DNA from: CAMEON01 sp045602325
GTDB lineage: Bacteria > Bacillota > Clostridia > Oscillospirales > CAG-272
Length of the DNA stretch: 37,524 nucleotides
Assembly (NCBI GenBank): GCA_045602325.1
Contig: JAZSBH010000052.1
Span: forward strand, 1-37,524
Direction: 5' to 3'
The notes beneath the pieces are model-generated. The model was given only the letters and a program-made list of their open reading frames with translations. It did no database searches and was not told the origin of the DNA. The first letter of the stretch is position 1. The number at the start of each line of letters is the position of its first letter. The position numbers and the translations under genes are program-made. Below, in pieces: positions 7,227 through 15,531 of this stretch.

Positions 7227-8777
7227 ATGCAAACATCGGATTGGATCATGTTTCTTACCATCGCCTTGTACATGGGCATGATGCTGACCATTGGCGTAGC
7301 CATGTCCAAGAAAAACAAGACCGCAGGTGACTTTTTCCTTGGCGGCCGCAAGCTGGGTCCTCTGGTCACCGCCATGAGCGCCGAGGCCTCGGATATGAGC
7401 GGCTGGCTCCTCATGGGTCTGCCCGCCGTCGCCATGATGGGCGGTCTGGCCGAGGCCTCCTGGACTGCCATCGGTCTGGCCATCGGCACCTACCTCAACT
7501 GGCTCTTCGTGGCCAAGCGTCTCCGCGTGTACTCCCACCGCATCGACGCCTTCACCATCCCGGACTTTTTCTCCCGTCGATTCGGGGATAAGAACCGCAT
7601 TCTGACCATCGTTTCGGCGCTGTTCATCGTCATTTTCTTCATTCCCTACACCGCCTCGGGCTTTGCCGCCTGCGGTAAGCTCTTCTCCTCCCTGTTCGGC
7701 ATCGACTATATGCTGGCCATGGTAGTGAGCGCGGCGGTCATCGTCATCTACTGCACGCTGGGCGGATTCCTGGCCGCCTCCACCACCGACTTCGTCCAAT
7801 CCATCGTCATGACCATCGCCCTCTTCGTGGTGGTGGGCTTCACCGAGGGTCTGGTCAACGGCTTCGACGTGGTCTTCGCCAACGTACAGGGTCTGGACGG
7901 TTATCTGGATCTCTTCAAAGGCTTCAACGTGGCCACGGGTGAGACCGGCTCCTACGGTGCCCTTCCCGTCGCCTCCACCCTGGCCTGGGGTCTCGGCTAC
8001 TTTGGTATGCCTCACATCCTCCTGCGCTTTATGGCCATCGAGGACGAGAACAAGCTCAAGACCTCCCGCCGCGTGGCCTCCGTGTGGGTCGTGATCTCCA
8101 TGGGCGTGGCCGTCCTCATCGGTGTGGTTGGCTACTCCCTCATGAAGAACGGCATCCTGCCCGTCTACGCCGACGCCTCGGCCGCCGAAACCATCATCGT
8201 GGACATCGCCAACGTCCTGAGCAAGTACGGCTTCGTCCCCGCCATCACCGCGGGCATCATCCTGGCGGGCATCCTGGCCTCCACCATGTCCACCGCCGAT
8301 TCCCAGCTCCTGGCCGCCGCCTCCTCGGTGTCCCAGAACCTCATCGTGGAAGCCTTCAAGGTCAAGGTCTCCACCAAGACCAATATGATCATCGCCCGTA
8401 TCTCGGTGGTCGTGCTCTCCATCATAGCCATCTTCCTGGCTTCCGACCCCAACAGCTCGGTCTTCCGCATCGTGTCCTTCGCCTGGGCAGGCTTCGGCGC
8501 CGCCTTCGGCCCCGTCATCCTCTGCGCTCTGTTCTGGAAGCGCACCAACAAGTACGGTGCCATCGCGGGTATGATCGCCGGCGGTGTCACGGTGTTTGTC
8601 TGGAAGTTCCTGATCCGAACCAACTTCGCAGGTACGGTTCTGGACTTCTACGAGCTCCTCCCTGCCTTCATTGTGGGTCTCATCGTCATTATCGTCGTGT
8701 CCCTGCTGACGCCCGCTCCCGCGTTGGAGATCACCAACGCGTATGAAGAAGTGAAGGAAAACTGCAAGGGATTCTGA
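7227..8777 (+). CDS. putP: sodium/proline symporter
   Basis: Imports proline with sodium across the cytoplasmic membrane (solute:sodium symporter family). The protein of 516 residues is close to the usual 500, with about 13 hydrophobic segments. Family hallmarks are FLGGRKLGPLVTAMSAEASDMS near residues 37-59, containing the A-x-x-x-S sodium-site region of the first repeat, and LASTMSTADSQLL near 350, the matching serine/threonine pair of the second repeat. The start follows GAGAGG by nine bases. It is a single-gene unit between two terminators. Proline could serve as nutrient or osmolyte; no proline catabolic gene is in this window. Related symporters carry other substrates, so proline is the family's most likely but not proven substrate. 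Confidence 0.92.
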   Translation: MQTSDWIMFLTIALYMGMMLTIGVAMSKKNKTAGDFFLGGRKLGPLVTAMSAEASDMSGWLLMGLPAVAMMGGLAEASWTAIGLAIGTYLNWLFVAKRLRVYSHRIDAFTIPDFFSRRFGDKNRILTIVSALFIVIFFIPYTASGFAACGKLFSSLFGIDYMLAMVVSAAVIVIYCTLGGFLAASTTDFVQSIVMTIALFVVVGFTEGLVNGFDVVFANVQGLDGYLDLFKGFNVATGETGSYGALPVASTLAWGLGYFGMPHILLRFMAIEDENKLKTSRRVASVWVVISMGVAVLIGVVGYSLMKNGILPVYADASAAETIIVDIANVLSKYGFVPAITAGIILAGILASTMSTADSQLLAAASSVSQNLIVEAFKVKVSTKTNMIIARISVVVLSIIAIFLASDPNSSVFRIVSFAWAGFGAAFGPVILCALFWKRTNKYGAIAGMIAGGVTVFVWKFLIRTNFAGTVLDFYELLPAFIVGLIVIIVVSLLTPAPALEITNAYEEVKENCKGF

Positions 8778-8801
8778 TACATCCCTCATACCTGTGAGAT
8801 C

Positions 8802-8841
8802 AGCCCCCTCTTGCGTCACGTACGCGGGAGGGGGCTATTTA
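8802..8841 (+). terminator. terminator of putP
   Basis: AGCCCCCTC (8802-8810) pairs with GAGGGGGCT (8828-8836), with GCGT/ACGC pairing inside the loop, followed by ATTTATG. Confidence 0.8.
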
Positions 8842-8890
8842 TGCAGATTTCACAAAATCAAGATTTTTTTATAAATTTAAAAGAAATCTA

Positions 8891-8919
8891 TTGACAATCG
8901 CGTGATTGTATGCTATAAT
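8891..8919 (+). promoter_or_regulatory. consensus promoter of the LURP-one-related gene
   Basis: TTGACA (8891-8896), a 17-nt spacer ending in TGC, then TATAAT (8914-8919): a perfect sigma-A consensus with an extended -10. Confidence 0.85.
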
Positions 8920-8964
8920 ATAGCAAAACAAACAATCAACTTTATGAAAGGATGATGGATTTTT

Positions 8965-9438
8965 ATGAAACTGCTCATTGAAGAAAGGATTTTCACCTGG
9001 AACGACCGTTTCACCGTCCGCGACGAGAGCGGCAAAGACCGCTACTACGTGGAAGGCGAGCTCTTTTCCTGGGGTAAAAAGCTCCACGTATGCACGCCCA
9101 ACGGGCAAGAGGTAGCCTACGTCGAGCAAAAGCTCTTCTCCTTCAAGCCCCGCTATCAGGTCTTCGCAGGCGGTACCCTGATCGGCGAGGTGGTGCGGGA
9201 ATTCTCCTTCTTCCGTCCCCACTACACCGTGGAAGGCGCCGGCTGGGACGTGGAGGGTGACTTCTGGTCCCACGACTACACCGTCTACCGCCACGGCGAG
9301 CCCATCGTGAGTATCTCCAAGGAATGGTTCACCTGGGGGGATTGCTATGCACTGGACATCCACGATCCCGCAGATGAGATCCAAGCGCTGGCTCTGGTGC
9401 TGGCCATCGACTGCGCCATGGAGCAGGATAATAATTGA
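8965..9438 (+). CDS. LURP-one-related (tubby-like fold) family protein
   Basis: 157 residues. The pattern of repeated aromatic-rich beta strands (F-T-W-N-D-R-F near residues 10-16, SFKPRYQVF near 59-67, SFFRPHYTVEG near 81-91, WSHDYTVY near 101-108, KEWFTWGDCYALDI near 118-131) is typical of the LURP-one-related/phospholipid-scramblase-like family, a 12-stranded barrel around one helix. Bacterial members are common in Firmicutes and have no settled function. No signal peptide or membrane helix is present. Its very strong promoter and its own terminator mark it as a separate, probably well expressed unit rather than part of the ABC operon behind it. Confidence 0.85.
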   Translation: MKLLIEERIFTWNDRFTVRDESGKDRYYVEGELFSWGKKLHVCTPNGQEVAYVEQKLFSFKPRYQVFAGGTLIGEVVREFSFFRPHYTVEGAGWDVEGDFWSHDYTVYRHGEPIVSISKEWFTWGDCYALDIHDPADEIQALALVLAIDCAMEQDNN

Positions 9439-9444
9439 AACATT

Positions 9445-9485
9445 GGGGTTTGTCGGGGAACAAGCGAGCGTTCCGAACCCCTTTT
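9445..9485 (+). terminator. terminator of the LURP-one-related gene
   Basis: Two nested stems, GGGGTT/AACCCC outside and GGAAC/GTTCC inside, followed by TTTT. Confidence 0.7.
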
Positions 9486-9556
9486 CAAGAACTTTCAAAA
9501 TAAATAGTATATTATGGTATTAAATAATAAAAACATACAAGGAGTTGATGGAAACC

Positions 9557-10333
9557 ATGGAACCCATTTTAGTCACCCGGGGTCTACGCAAGACCTTCAC
9601 GCTGTCGAGAAAGCAGCAGCAGTTGGAGAAAACCAACCAAAAGATCAAAGTAGCCGTAGATGGCCTGTCATTCACCGCCAACCGCGGGGAGATTTTTGGC
9701 TTGTTAGGCCCAAACGGAGCAGGAAAAACCACCACTCTCCGTATGCTGGCCACCCTGATCCGTCCCGATGAAGGAGACGCCACGGTAGACGGAGTCAGCG
9801 TAGTCAAGAATCCCGACGCCATACGCTCCCACATCGGCTTTCTCACCGGAGAGCTGAAGCTGGAAGATTTCTTCACCCCGAGCTACCTCTTTGACTTCTT
9901 CTCCGACCTTCACGGCGTAGAGCCAAAGATCGCCGCCGCCCGAAAAGCCGAGCTGTTCGCCAAGTTCGGCATCGAACGCTTTGCTGAGGTCAAGGTAGCC
10001 AATCTGTCCACGGGTATGAAGCAAAAGGTCTCCCTGGTGATCTCGGTCGTCCACGACCCCGACATCATCATTTTTGACGAGCCCACCAACGGTCTGGACG
10101 TCCTCACCGCCAAGGTGGTCACCGACTTTTTGTTGGAACTTCGGGAACGGGGCAAGACGGTGATCCTCTCCACCCATATCTTCAGTCTGGTGGAGAAGCT
10201 TTGCGATCGCGTGGGAATCATCATCGACGGCCGCATGGTGGCCTGCGGTTCCCTCCCTGCCGTCTGCGACGGAATCAGCCTGGAGGATCGCTTCTTCGAG
10301 CTCTACAAAGCCCACGTGGGTGAGGAGGTGTAA
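9557..10333 (+). CDS. ABC transporter ATP-binding protein, NatA-like
   Basis: Energises the membrane exporter encoded next to it. Counting from the ATG at 9557, the 258-residue protein has a Walker A motif (GPNGAGKTTT, 51-60), the ABC signature LSTGMKQK (150-157), Walker B IIIFDEP (170-176) and the switch histidine H207. The region GFLTGELKL, and the shape of the rest, match the sodium/drug exporter subfamily NatA/CcmA. The start is uncertain: AAGGAG at 9539-9544 is 12 nt before this ATG, and two earlier in-frame starts (TTG 9545, ATG 9548) lie too close to it. The stop codon is followed within 4 nt by the permease gene. Substrate unknown. Confidence 0.92.
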   Translation: MEPILVTRGLRKTFTLSRKQQQLEKTNQKIKVAVDGLSFTANRGEIFGLLGPNGAGKTTTLRMLATLIRPDEGDATVDGVSVVKNPDAIRSHIGFLTGELKLEDFFTPSYLFDFFSDLHGVEPKIAAARKAELFAKFGIERFAEVKVANLSTGMKQKVSLVISVVHDPDIIIFDEPTNGLDVLTAKVVTDFLLELRERGKTVILSTHIFSLVEKLCDRVGIIIDGRMVACGSLPAVCDGISLEDRFFELYKAHVGEEV

Positions 10334-10336
10334 GTT

Positions 10337-11545
10337 ATGAAGCACAAAAATAACGTACTGACCGTCATGAAAAAGGAGCTCCGCCGTTTCTTTGGGGACA
10401 AGCGGATGCTTATGACCCTCATCCTGCCCGGCCTGCTCATTTATATCATCTACTCCCTCATGGGCGGGGCGCTGACGGATACCATGGGCGGTGGGGACGA
10501 GAACACCGAATACCGCGTCCTGGCTCACAATATGTCGGATACCGTCCACGAACTAACCCTCAACGCAGGGCTGAATATCACCTACTACAAGTGCCCCGAC
10601 TGCACCGAGGAACACGACAGAGACACTGCCGCCAAAGGCATCAACGAGGGCGGCTGGCACGCCTATCTGGTATTCCCTGAGGAGTTTGATGCCAAGGTAG
10701 CCGCCTACGACCCCGCCAGCGGTCAGCCCGCCCCTGAGGTGAAGATCTACTACAACTCCTCGGATGCCGAGTCCTCCGCGGCCTACTCCACCCTTCTGGG
10801 GCTGCTGAATGTTCTGGAGTCCTCCATGGCCAACCGCTTTGATGTCAATATCTCCCCCAACGTAGCCTACGACGTCGCTACAGAGGAAGACCTGACCGGT
10901 ATGATCTTCTCCATGCTCATGCCTCTCTTGCTCATTATGCTCATGTTCTCCTCCTGTATGGCCATGACCTCGGAATCCATCGCAGGCGAGAAGGAGAGAG
11001 GCACCATCGCCACCATGCTCATCACCCCCATTAAGCGGCATGAGCTGGCCCTGGGCAAGATCGCCGCCCTGTCCATTATGTCCCTTTTGGGCGGTCTGTG
11101 CAGCTTCGTGGGCGTACTTCTGTCTCTGCCCAAGCTCATGGGCGGGGAGACCATGGACATCGTGGATACCTCCATCTATACGGTAGGCGACTACGCCATG
11201 ATCCTCTGCGTCATCCTCTCCACCATTCTGGTCTTTGTGTCCCTCATTGCCGTGCTGTCGGCTCTGGCCAACTCGGTCAAGGAGGCAGGCACCCTGATCT
11301 CCCCCCTCATGCTGGTGGTCACGGTCATCGGCGTCAGCGGTATGTTCAGCAGCGGCGCCGGCCACCTCGCCCTGTTCCTCATCCCCGTGTACAACAGCGT
11401 CCAGTGCATCAGCGGCGTGTTCTCCATGAGCTACAAACCCGTGCAAATCCTCGTGACCGTGATCGCCAACATCGTGACGGCGGGCGTATTCGTGGTGGTG
11501 CTGACACGGATGTTCAATAGCGAGAAGGTTATGTTTAAGAAATAA
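10337..11545 (+). CDS. ABC-2 family permease, NatB-like
   Basis: Membrane partner of the ATPase encoded immediately upstream. The 402-residue protein has one N-terminal membrane helix (about 25-45), a large outer domain of about 140 residues, then five or more helices from about 190 to the end. The segment EKERGTIATMLITPI following the second helix is the characteristic ABC-2 permease motif. The outer domain contains C-P-D-C, possibly a disulfide or metal pair. GAGGAGG, eight bases before the ATG, lies inside the end of the previous gene, so translation is probably coupled. With NatA it forms a two-gene exporter; sodium, drugs or peptides are all possible substrates. Confidence 0.9.
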   Translation: MKHKNNVLTVMKKELRRFFGDKRMLMTLILPGLLIYIIYSLMGGALTDTMGGGDENTEYRVLAHNMSDTVHELTLNAGLNITYYKCPDCTEEHDRDTAAKGINEGGWHAYLVFPEEFDAKVAAYDPASGQPAPEVKIYYNSSDAESSAAYSTLLGLLNVLESSMANRFDVNISPNVAYDVATEEDLTGMIFSMLMPLLLIMLMFSSCMAMTSESIAGEKERGTIATMLITPIKRHELALGKIAALSIMSLLGGLCSFVGVLLSLPKLMGGETMDIVDTSIYTVGDYAMILCVILSTILVFVSLIAVLSALANSVKEAGTLISPLMLVVTVIGVSGMFSSGAGHLALFLIPVYNSVQCISGVFSMSYKPVQILVTVIANIVTAGVFVVVLTRMFNSEKVMFKK

Positions 11546-11565
11546 TTCCGAAGGGAGAGATCTCC

Positions 11566-12828
11566 ATGAACTTCACCAAGACCCAAACCAAGGATATCCT
11601 GTGGCATAGTGCGAAAGCGCTCTTGTGCGCATTACAGCTCTGGTTACTGGATGCTGTTGCGAAAAATTCTGCCGCTTCCCTTCTGGAATTTCTCCTGCGG
11701 GAGCACATCATTGTCGACAAGCAAGCCCCGTGGCTTTCCCTTGTCCGTCCTGTCGTAGTCCTCCTGCTGTTCTTCGCCCTATGGTGGTACTACGACAGCA
11801 TCGATGACCGTAGCTTTCTTCGCTTTTGCGAGGCTCCCGAGACCCCCCATACCTTGCGCGACGCGGGCTTTCTTTCGGGCGTTGTCGTCACGGTGCTGAC
11901 CACCACCCCCATTCTCACGGCCTCTCTGTGCATCCCCTTCGTCCACCTCGGCTTGCGGTTGGGCGAGGCGATTGCCGTCTCCGCCCTCCTCTCCGCCGTG
12001 ATCACAGGAGGGGCTTCCCTTCTGCGCATCAAAAACCTGGGCGACACGTGGGCCATCCAGAAAACGCTGCGTACCGGCAACGAAAAGATGCCCGGCGTGA
12101 TCAAGCGCATTATCTACGCCGTCATCTACTTCTTTGCGCTGAATTTACTCGTTTCCATCGTCCTGTCCGCCCTCATCCCCATTTGGGGCGCGTTCTTGAT
12201 CGCACTGGGTAAGCTGCTGTTGATCCCGGTTCTCGTCATCGCATGCATCCTCTTTCTGTGGCTGGGCGTGTTCAACTGTCTGCGTCAGCTCAACTCCCGC
12301 CGCAAGTTCATGCGCCGTCTCCGCCGTCTGCGCGACAAGGGAGAGCTCTCCTTTGCGGTACACGGACACCCCTACCTGTCGGTCTTCTCCACCCGTATCT
12401 TCTTTGGTCTGACCATTGTTGACTCCCCTCACCCCGATGGCAAAAAGCGCACGGACACCACGTATCAGGTGGCCTTCGCCAACTGCAAGCGCCGCCGCTT
12501 CACAGTCGTGCTCTGCGATCAGAACGTCTATCGCTTCGTGTATACCCTCCAGTTCAATCAGATCTCCCGATACAGCCGCATGGGTGCCGCAGTTGGTAAC
12601 GGCGGGCGGATCATCTCCGTCCCCGGAGCCTCCTGGTATCGAAATCATGCCTTCGGTTTTCCCGAAGGCGAAGGCGAGCGCATTCTGCTCGTCGATCCCA
12701 CGCCCTACATCCTGGCCATCCACGGTCAGCGAGCGGGTGAGCTGCAGGAATTGGACAACGATTCCAAGGTTTTCGGCTACACCGTCTACGGCAAAAATTC
12801 CTTCTTGAATTTGCTGGAAAGAACATAA
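11566..12828 (+). CDS. multi-pass membrane protein of unknown function, paralogue A
   Basis: Unrecognised family, 420 residues. The first 240 residues contain about five hydrophobic segments, and the rest is soluble and beta-rich. It is clearly paralogous to the gene at 12943: both share YYDSIDDR-x-F-x-x-FC (76-88 here) after the second helix, the strip GHPYLS near the start of the soluble part, HAF-x-FP-x-GEGERILL, and GYTVYG-x-N-x-FL at the C-terminus. It starts 21 nt after the NatB-like gene with AGGGAG ahead of its ATG, so it is probably the third gene of the exporter operon. It could be an accessory or immunity-type protein for that exporter, but this is inference from position only. Confidence 0.8.
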   Translation: MNFTKTQTKDILWHSAKALLCALQLWLLDAVAKNSAASLLEFLLREHIIVDKQAPWLSLVRPVVVLLLFFALWWYYDSIDDRSFLRFCEAPETPHTLRDAGFLSGVVVTVLTTTPILTASLCIPFVHLGLRLGEAIAVSALLSAVITGGASLLRIKNLGDTWAIQKTLRTGNEKMPGVIKRIIYAVIYFFALNLLVSIVLSALIPIWGAFLIALGKLLLIPVLVIACILFLWLGVFNCLRQLNSRRKFMRRLRRLRDKGELSFAVHGHPYLSVFSTRIFFGLTIVDSPHPDGKKRTDTTYQVAFANCKRRRFTVVLCDQNVYRFVYTLQFNQISRYSRMGAAVGNGGRIISVPGASWYRNHAFGFPEGEGERILLVDPTPYILAIHGQRAGELQELDNDSKVFGYTVYGKNSFLNLLERT

Positions 12829-12873
12829 ATTTTCAAAAACACCGAACCTTTTGCCTGTTCTGCGACTCTATAC

Positions 12874-12922
12874 AATAGAGCATCTCCCTCGGTTTCCGAA
12901 CCGAGCTTCGAGATGCTCTATT
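12874..12922 (+). terminator. two-tier hairpin between the paralogues (terminator or attenuator)
   Basis: AATAGAGCATCTC (12874-12886) pairs perfectly with 12910-12922, and CTCGGTT (12888-12894) pairs with AACCGAG (12899-12905) inside it. No clean T-run follows; instead AGGAGG, the ribosome binding site of the next gene, starts 8 nt later. It may end the upstream operon partly, or modulate translation of the second paralogue. Confidence 0.6.
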
Positions 12923-12942
12923 CTGCTATAGGAGGTACATCG

Positions 12943-14172
12943 ATGCGCACCCGCCGTTCTGCCCGCCCGCAGGGAGGGCTTATTTCCCTACTCATCAGCA
13001 TACAGCTACTGGTTTTGGATATCCTCACCCGTGCCGCTGTCAAACAAATGCTGCGCCAGTTGGCCGTACCGCCTTCGGTTTGGACGCAAGGGCTTCACGT
13101 AGCTATAGACGTAATCCTGCTGATCAGCCTCTGGCTGTACTACGACTCCATCGACGACCGCGGTTTTGAGGATTTTTGTCAAAGAAAAGATCTGCATCCT
13201 CTGTGGGATATTCCGTCCCCTGGTGCAGGATTGACCGTTACGATTTTGACCGCCACGCCGATCCTGTGCTTCCCCTTATACGATTTGCTTACAAAAGGAG
13301 GTGCACCGCGCATAGCCGCCGCCCTATTGGCACCCGTGATAGCGTTGACCGTCACCGCCGGAGGGCGTATGCTGATCCTTGTCCGCTTACAGGGCACATG
13401 GGCGGAACAAAAAGCACTCCGCACAGGAAAGGAAAAGGTGCATACCACTGTTTCCCGCATCCTGTACGCTGCGGTCTTTTTCCTGTCTCTCGGTCTGGCT
13501 GTGTGGATAGGTATCGGTATATTTGCGCCACAAATCATAAAGATCGGAGGACTCATTCCCAAGCTCCCTTTGTGGCTGATTGGAAGCATTCTGTCCTTAC
13601 TTTTCATAGAAGGAGCCGTTCACTTTACAGTGCTCGCCCTCGCCCGACGCCGCTTCCTGTCCCGTTTGCATCAGTTATCCAATCGAGGGCAGATCACCTA
13701 CTCCGCAGAAGGACACCCTTACCTTTCCATTCTGTTTCCCTGCCTGTATGTGGGACTGACAGTCGTGCATCATACAAAGGTCAGCAATCTGGAAAAACAG
13801 ACGGTATACCGTGTAGGGATCATCAACAGCAAAAAACGGAAAAGCGTGCTGATCCTCTGTCAGAATCAAGTATACCGTCTCATGCATAAGCTTCCCGGCC
13901 AAGGATTGATCTTTCGTCCCCGCGCCCGCGGAAGGGCTTTCTATAAGCCCTTATACGTATGGTTCGAGGATCATGCCTTTGATTTTCCGGCAGGTGAGGG
14001 AGAACGGATCCTTTTAGCAGATCCCGTCCCATCTGTAACGGCTGTGCAGGATGGATCGGAGGACTGGTTTTTGGAGCTGGATAACGGCTCCCACACCTTC
14101 GGATATACCGTGTACGGCTTGAACGCCTTTTTACACATCTTGGAGCGATCTGAATCAAAGGAGTCATCATGA
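12943..14172 (+). CDS. multi-pass membrane protein of unknown function, paralogue B
   Basis: 409 residues from the ATG at 12943, which follows AGGAGG by seven bases; an earlier in-frame ATG at 12913 lies inside the hairpin stem and lacks a ribosome binding site. It has the same layout as its neighbour at 11566: about five membrane segments, then a soluble C-terminal domain with GHPYLS, HAFDFP-x-GEGERILL and GYTVYG-L-N-A-FL. Divergence is substantial outside these motifs, so the duplication is not recent. Its reading frame overlaps the next gene by 4 nt (ATGA), showing coupled translation. Function unknown. Confidence 0.8.
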   Translation: MRTRRSARPQGGLISLLISIQLLVLDILTRAAVKQMLRQLAVPPSVWTQGLHVAIDVILLISLWLYYDSIDDRGFEDFCQRKDLHPLWDIPSPGAGLTVTILTATPILCFPLYDLLTKGGAPRIAAALLAPVIALTVTAGGRMLILVRLQGTWAEQKALRTGKEKVHTTVSRILYAAVFFLSLGLAVWIGIGIFAPQIIKIGGLIPKLPLWLIGSILSLLFIEGAVHFTVLALARRRFLSRLHQLSNRGQITYSAEGHPYLSILFPCLYVGLTVVHHTKVSNLEKQTVYRVGIINSKKRKSVLILCQNQVYRLMHKLPGQGLIFRPRARGRAFYKPLYVWFEDHAFDFPAGEGERILLADPVPSVTAVQDGSEDWFLELDNGSHTFGYTVYGLNAFLHILERSESKESS

Positions 14173-14660
14173 AGAAAAAGGAACATATCCTAACGAAGCT
14201 TCTGCTGCTGGTCATGATCTGCTGGATCGTATATTGCGGAAGCGAATTTCTCCTGTACTTGATCCTTTACCGCGAGACCATGTCTCACGAACGGGATTAT
14301 TCCATCCTGTTTTGGACACAACACCCGGTTTTGGCAATTGCCTATCATAAGGTTTTTTCTAAGCCGATCCACTTGGAAATCCCCGCTGGTAGCTTCCGCC
14401 CGTTGCATGTTATTGGTAATTTCTTTCATGAAAATTGGAAGCAAATGCTCCTTTTGGGCGGATGCGCCATTCTGTACGAGGTTTTCCAAGCGGTGTTCCC
14501 CCACTCAGACAATCTGGCTTCGGCCTTTCTGGTCTTGTTCTTCCCTTCTGCAGCCATCTTCCACGTTCCCATCATCCGCACGGCAATCGGGTTTTCCATC
14601 TCTCTCGTTTCCATAATTTTCGTGTATATACTGATCCGATACAGGTTATATCGTCGGTAA
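14169..14660 (+). CDS. small membrane protein of unknown function (163 aa)
   Basis: Overlaps the end of paralogue B by the 4-nt ATGA junction, with AAAGGAG five bases before its own start. It has hydrophobic segments near residues 10-32, 90-108 and 115-160 and no recognisable motif. Positional coupling suggests a subunit working with paralogue B. The downstream gene has its own consensus promoter, so the unit probably ends here, although I see no clear terminator. Confidence 0.7.
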   Translation: MKKKEHILTKLLLLVMICWIVYCGSEFLLYLILYRETMSHERDYSILFWTQHPVLAIAYHKVFSKPIHLEIPAGSFRPLHVIGNFFHENWKQMLLLGGCAILYEVFQAVFPHSDNLASAFLVLFFPSAAIFHVPIIRTAIGFSISLVSIIFVYILIRYRLYRR

Positions 14661-14687
14661 AATACGCTATAAAACCGTAATCTGTGA

Positions 14688-14716
14688 TTGACAACCAGTG
14701 GAAAATGGTGTATAAT
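14688..14716 (+). promoter_or_regulatory. consensus promoter of the HAD hydrolase gene
   Basis: TTGACA (14688-14693), a 17-nt spacer, TATAAT (14711-14716). Confidence 0.85.
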
Positions 14717-14747
14717 ACTCCCATCCCCCGTGAAAGGAAACCAAGCC

Positions 14748-15467
14748 ATGCTCAAAGCCGTACTCTTCGACCTCGACGGAACCCTGCTCCCCATGGATCA
14801 GAATACCTTCATGAAGGACTACTTCGGCCGCCTCATCCGCCGTCTGGCCCCTCTGGGCTACACCCCCGAGGGCTTCCTTGCCGCTATGAAAGCGGGTATT
14901 GCCGCCATGGTGACCAATGACGGAAGCCGCACGGGCGAGGAAGCCTACTGGGACGCCTACACCGCCGTCAGCGGCAAGGAGATCTTGAACCACATGCCGG
15001 TCTTTGAGCAGTTCTACAACGAGGAGTTCGACGAGGTGGCCGCCTCCTGCGGGTTCAACCCCAAGGCCGCCGAAACAGTACGCGCGCTGAAGGCCGGGGG
15101 CGTGCGGGTCATCCTCGCCACCAATCCCCTGTTCCCCCGCATCGCCACCCAAAAGCGCATCCGCTGGGCGGGGATGGAGCCCGAGGATTTCGAATTCTAC
15201 ACCACCTACGAGGACATGGGCTACTGCAAGCCCAATCCCGATTACTACCGCGAGGTGCTGACCCGCGCGGGGCTGAACGCCGCCGACTGCATCATGGTGG
15301 GCAACGACGTGGCCGAGGACATGATGGCCGCCGCCAAGGCGGGTCTGCGGGGCTTTCTGCTCACCGACTGCCTCATCAACACCCCCAACGCCGATGTAAA
15401 CGACTACCCCCACGGCTCCTTCGACGAATTGAACGCATATTTGAACAAGCTGATCGCGGAAGCGTAA
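14748..15467 (+). CDS. HAD-superfamily hydrolase (probable phosphatase)
   Basis: Cytoplasmic small-molecule phosphatase, 239 residues. Motif I is DLDGT with the nucleophile D8 and general acid D10; motif II is the LATNP segment near residue 120; the motif III lysine is in YCKPNPDYY near 160; motif IV is GNDVAEDM near 185. The helical insert between motifs I and II is the C1-type cap of the phosphoglycolate-phosphatase/beta-phosphoglucomutase group. I chose the ATG at 14748, preceded by GAAAGGA; an upstream in-frame ATG at 14688 sits on the promoter's -35. Single gene between its own promoter and a bidirectional terminator. Substrate cannot be read from the sequence. Confidence 0.9.
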   Translation: MLKAVLFDLDGTLLPMDQNTFMKDYFGRLIRRLAPLGYTPEGFLAAMKAGIAAMVTNDGSRTGEEAYWDAYTAVSGKEILNHMPVFEQFYNEEFDEVAASCGFNPKAAETVRALKAGGVRVILATNPLFPRIATQKRIRWAGMEPEDFEFYTTYEDMGYCKPNPDYYREVLTRAGLNAADCIMVGNDVAEDMMAAAKAGLRGFLLTDCLINTPNADVNDYPHGSFDELNAYLNKLIAEA

Positions 15468-15486
15468 TTCCCTTCCCATACACAAA

Positions 15487-15524
15487 ACCGCCTGTCACGG
15501 AAATCACCGTAGCAGGCGGTTTTT
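15487..15524. terminator. bidirectional terminator between convergent genes
   Basis: ACCGCCTG (15487-15494) pairs with CAGGCGGT (15513-15520), followed by TTTT on the plus strand and TTTTGTG on the minus strand. It serves the HAD gene and the convergent gene at 15532. Confidence 0.85.
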
Positions 15525-15531
15525 CATGGAA

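Noticed and set aside
7083..8819. A 578-codon open frame on the minus strand opposite putP
   Set aside because: The product is an extreme G/D/H/E-rich string without any fold; putP on the other strand has all family motifs.
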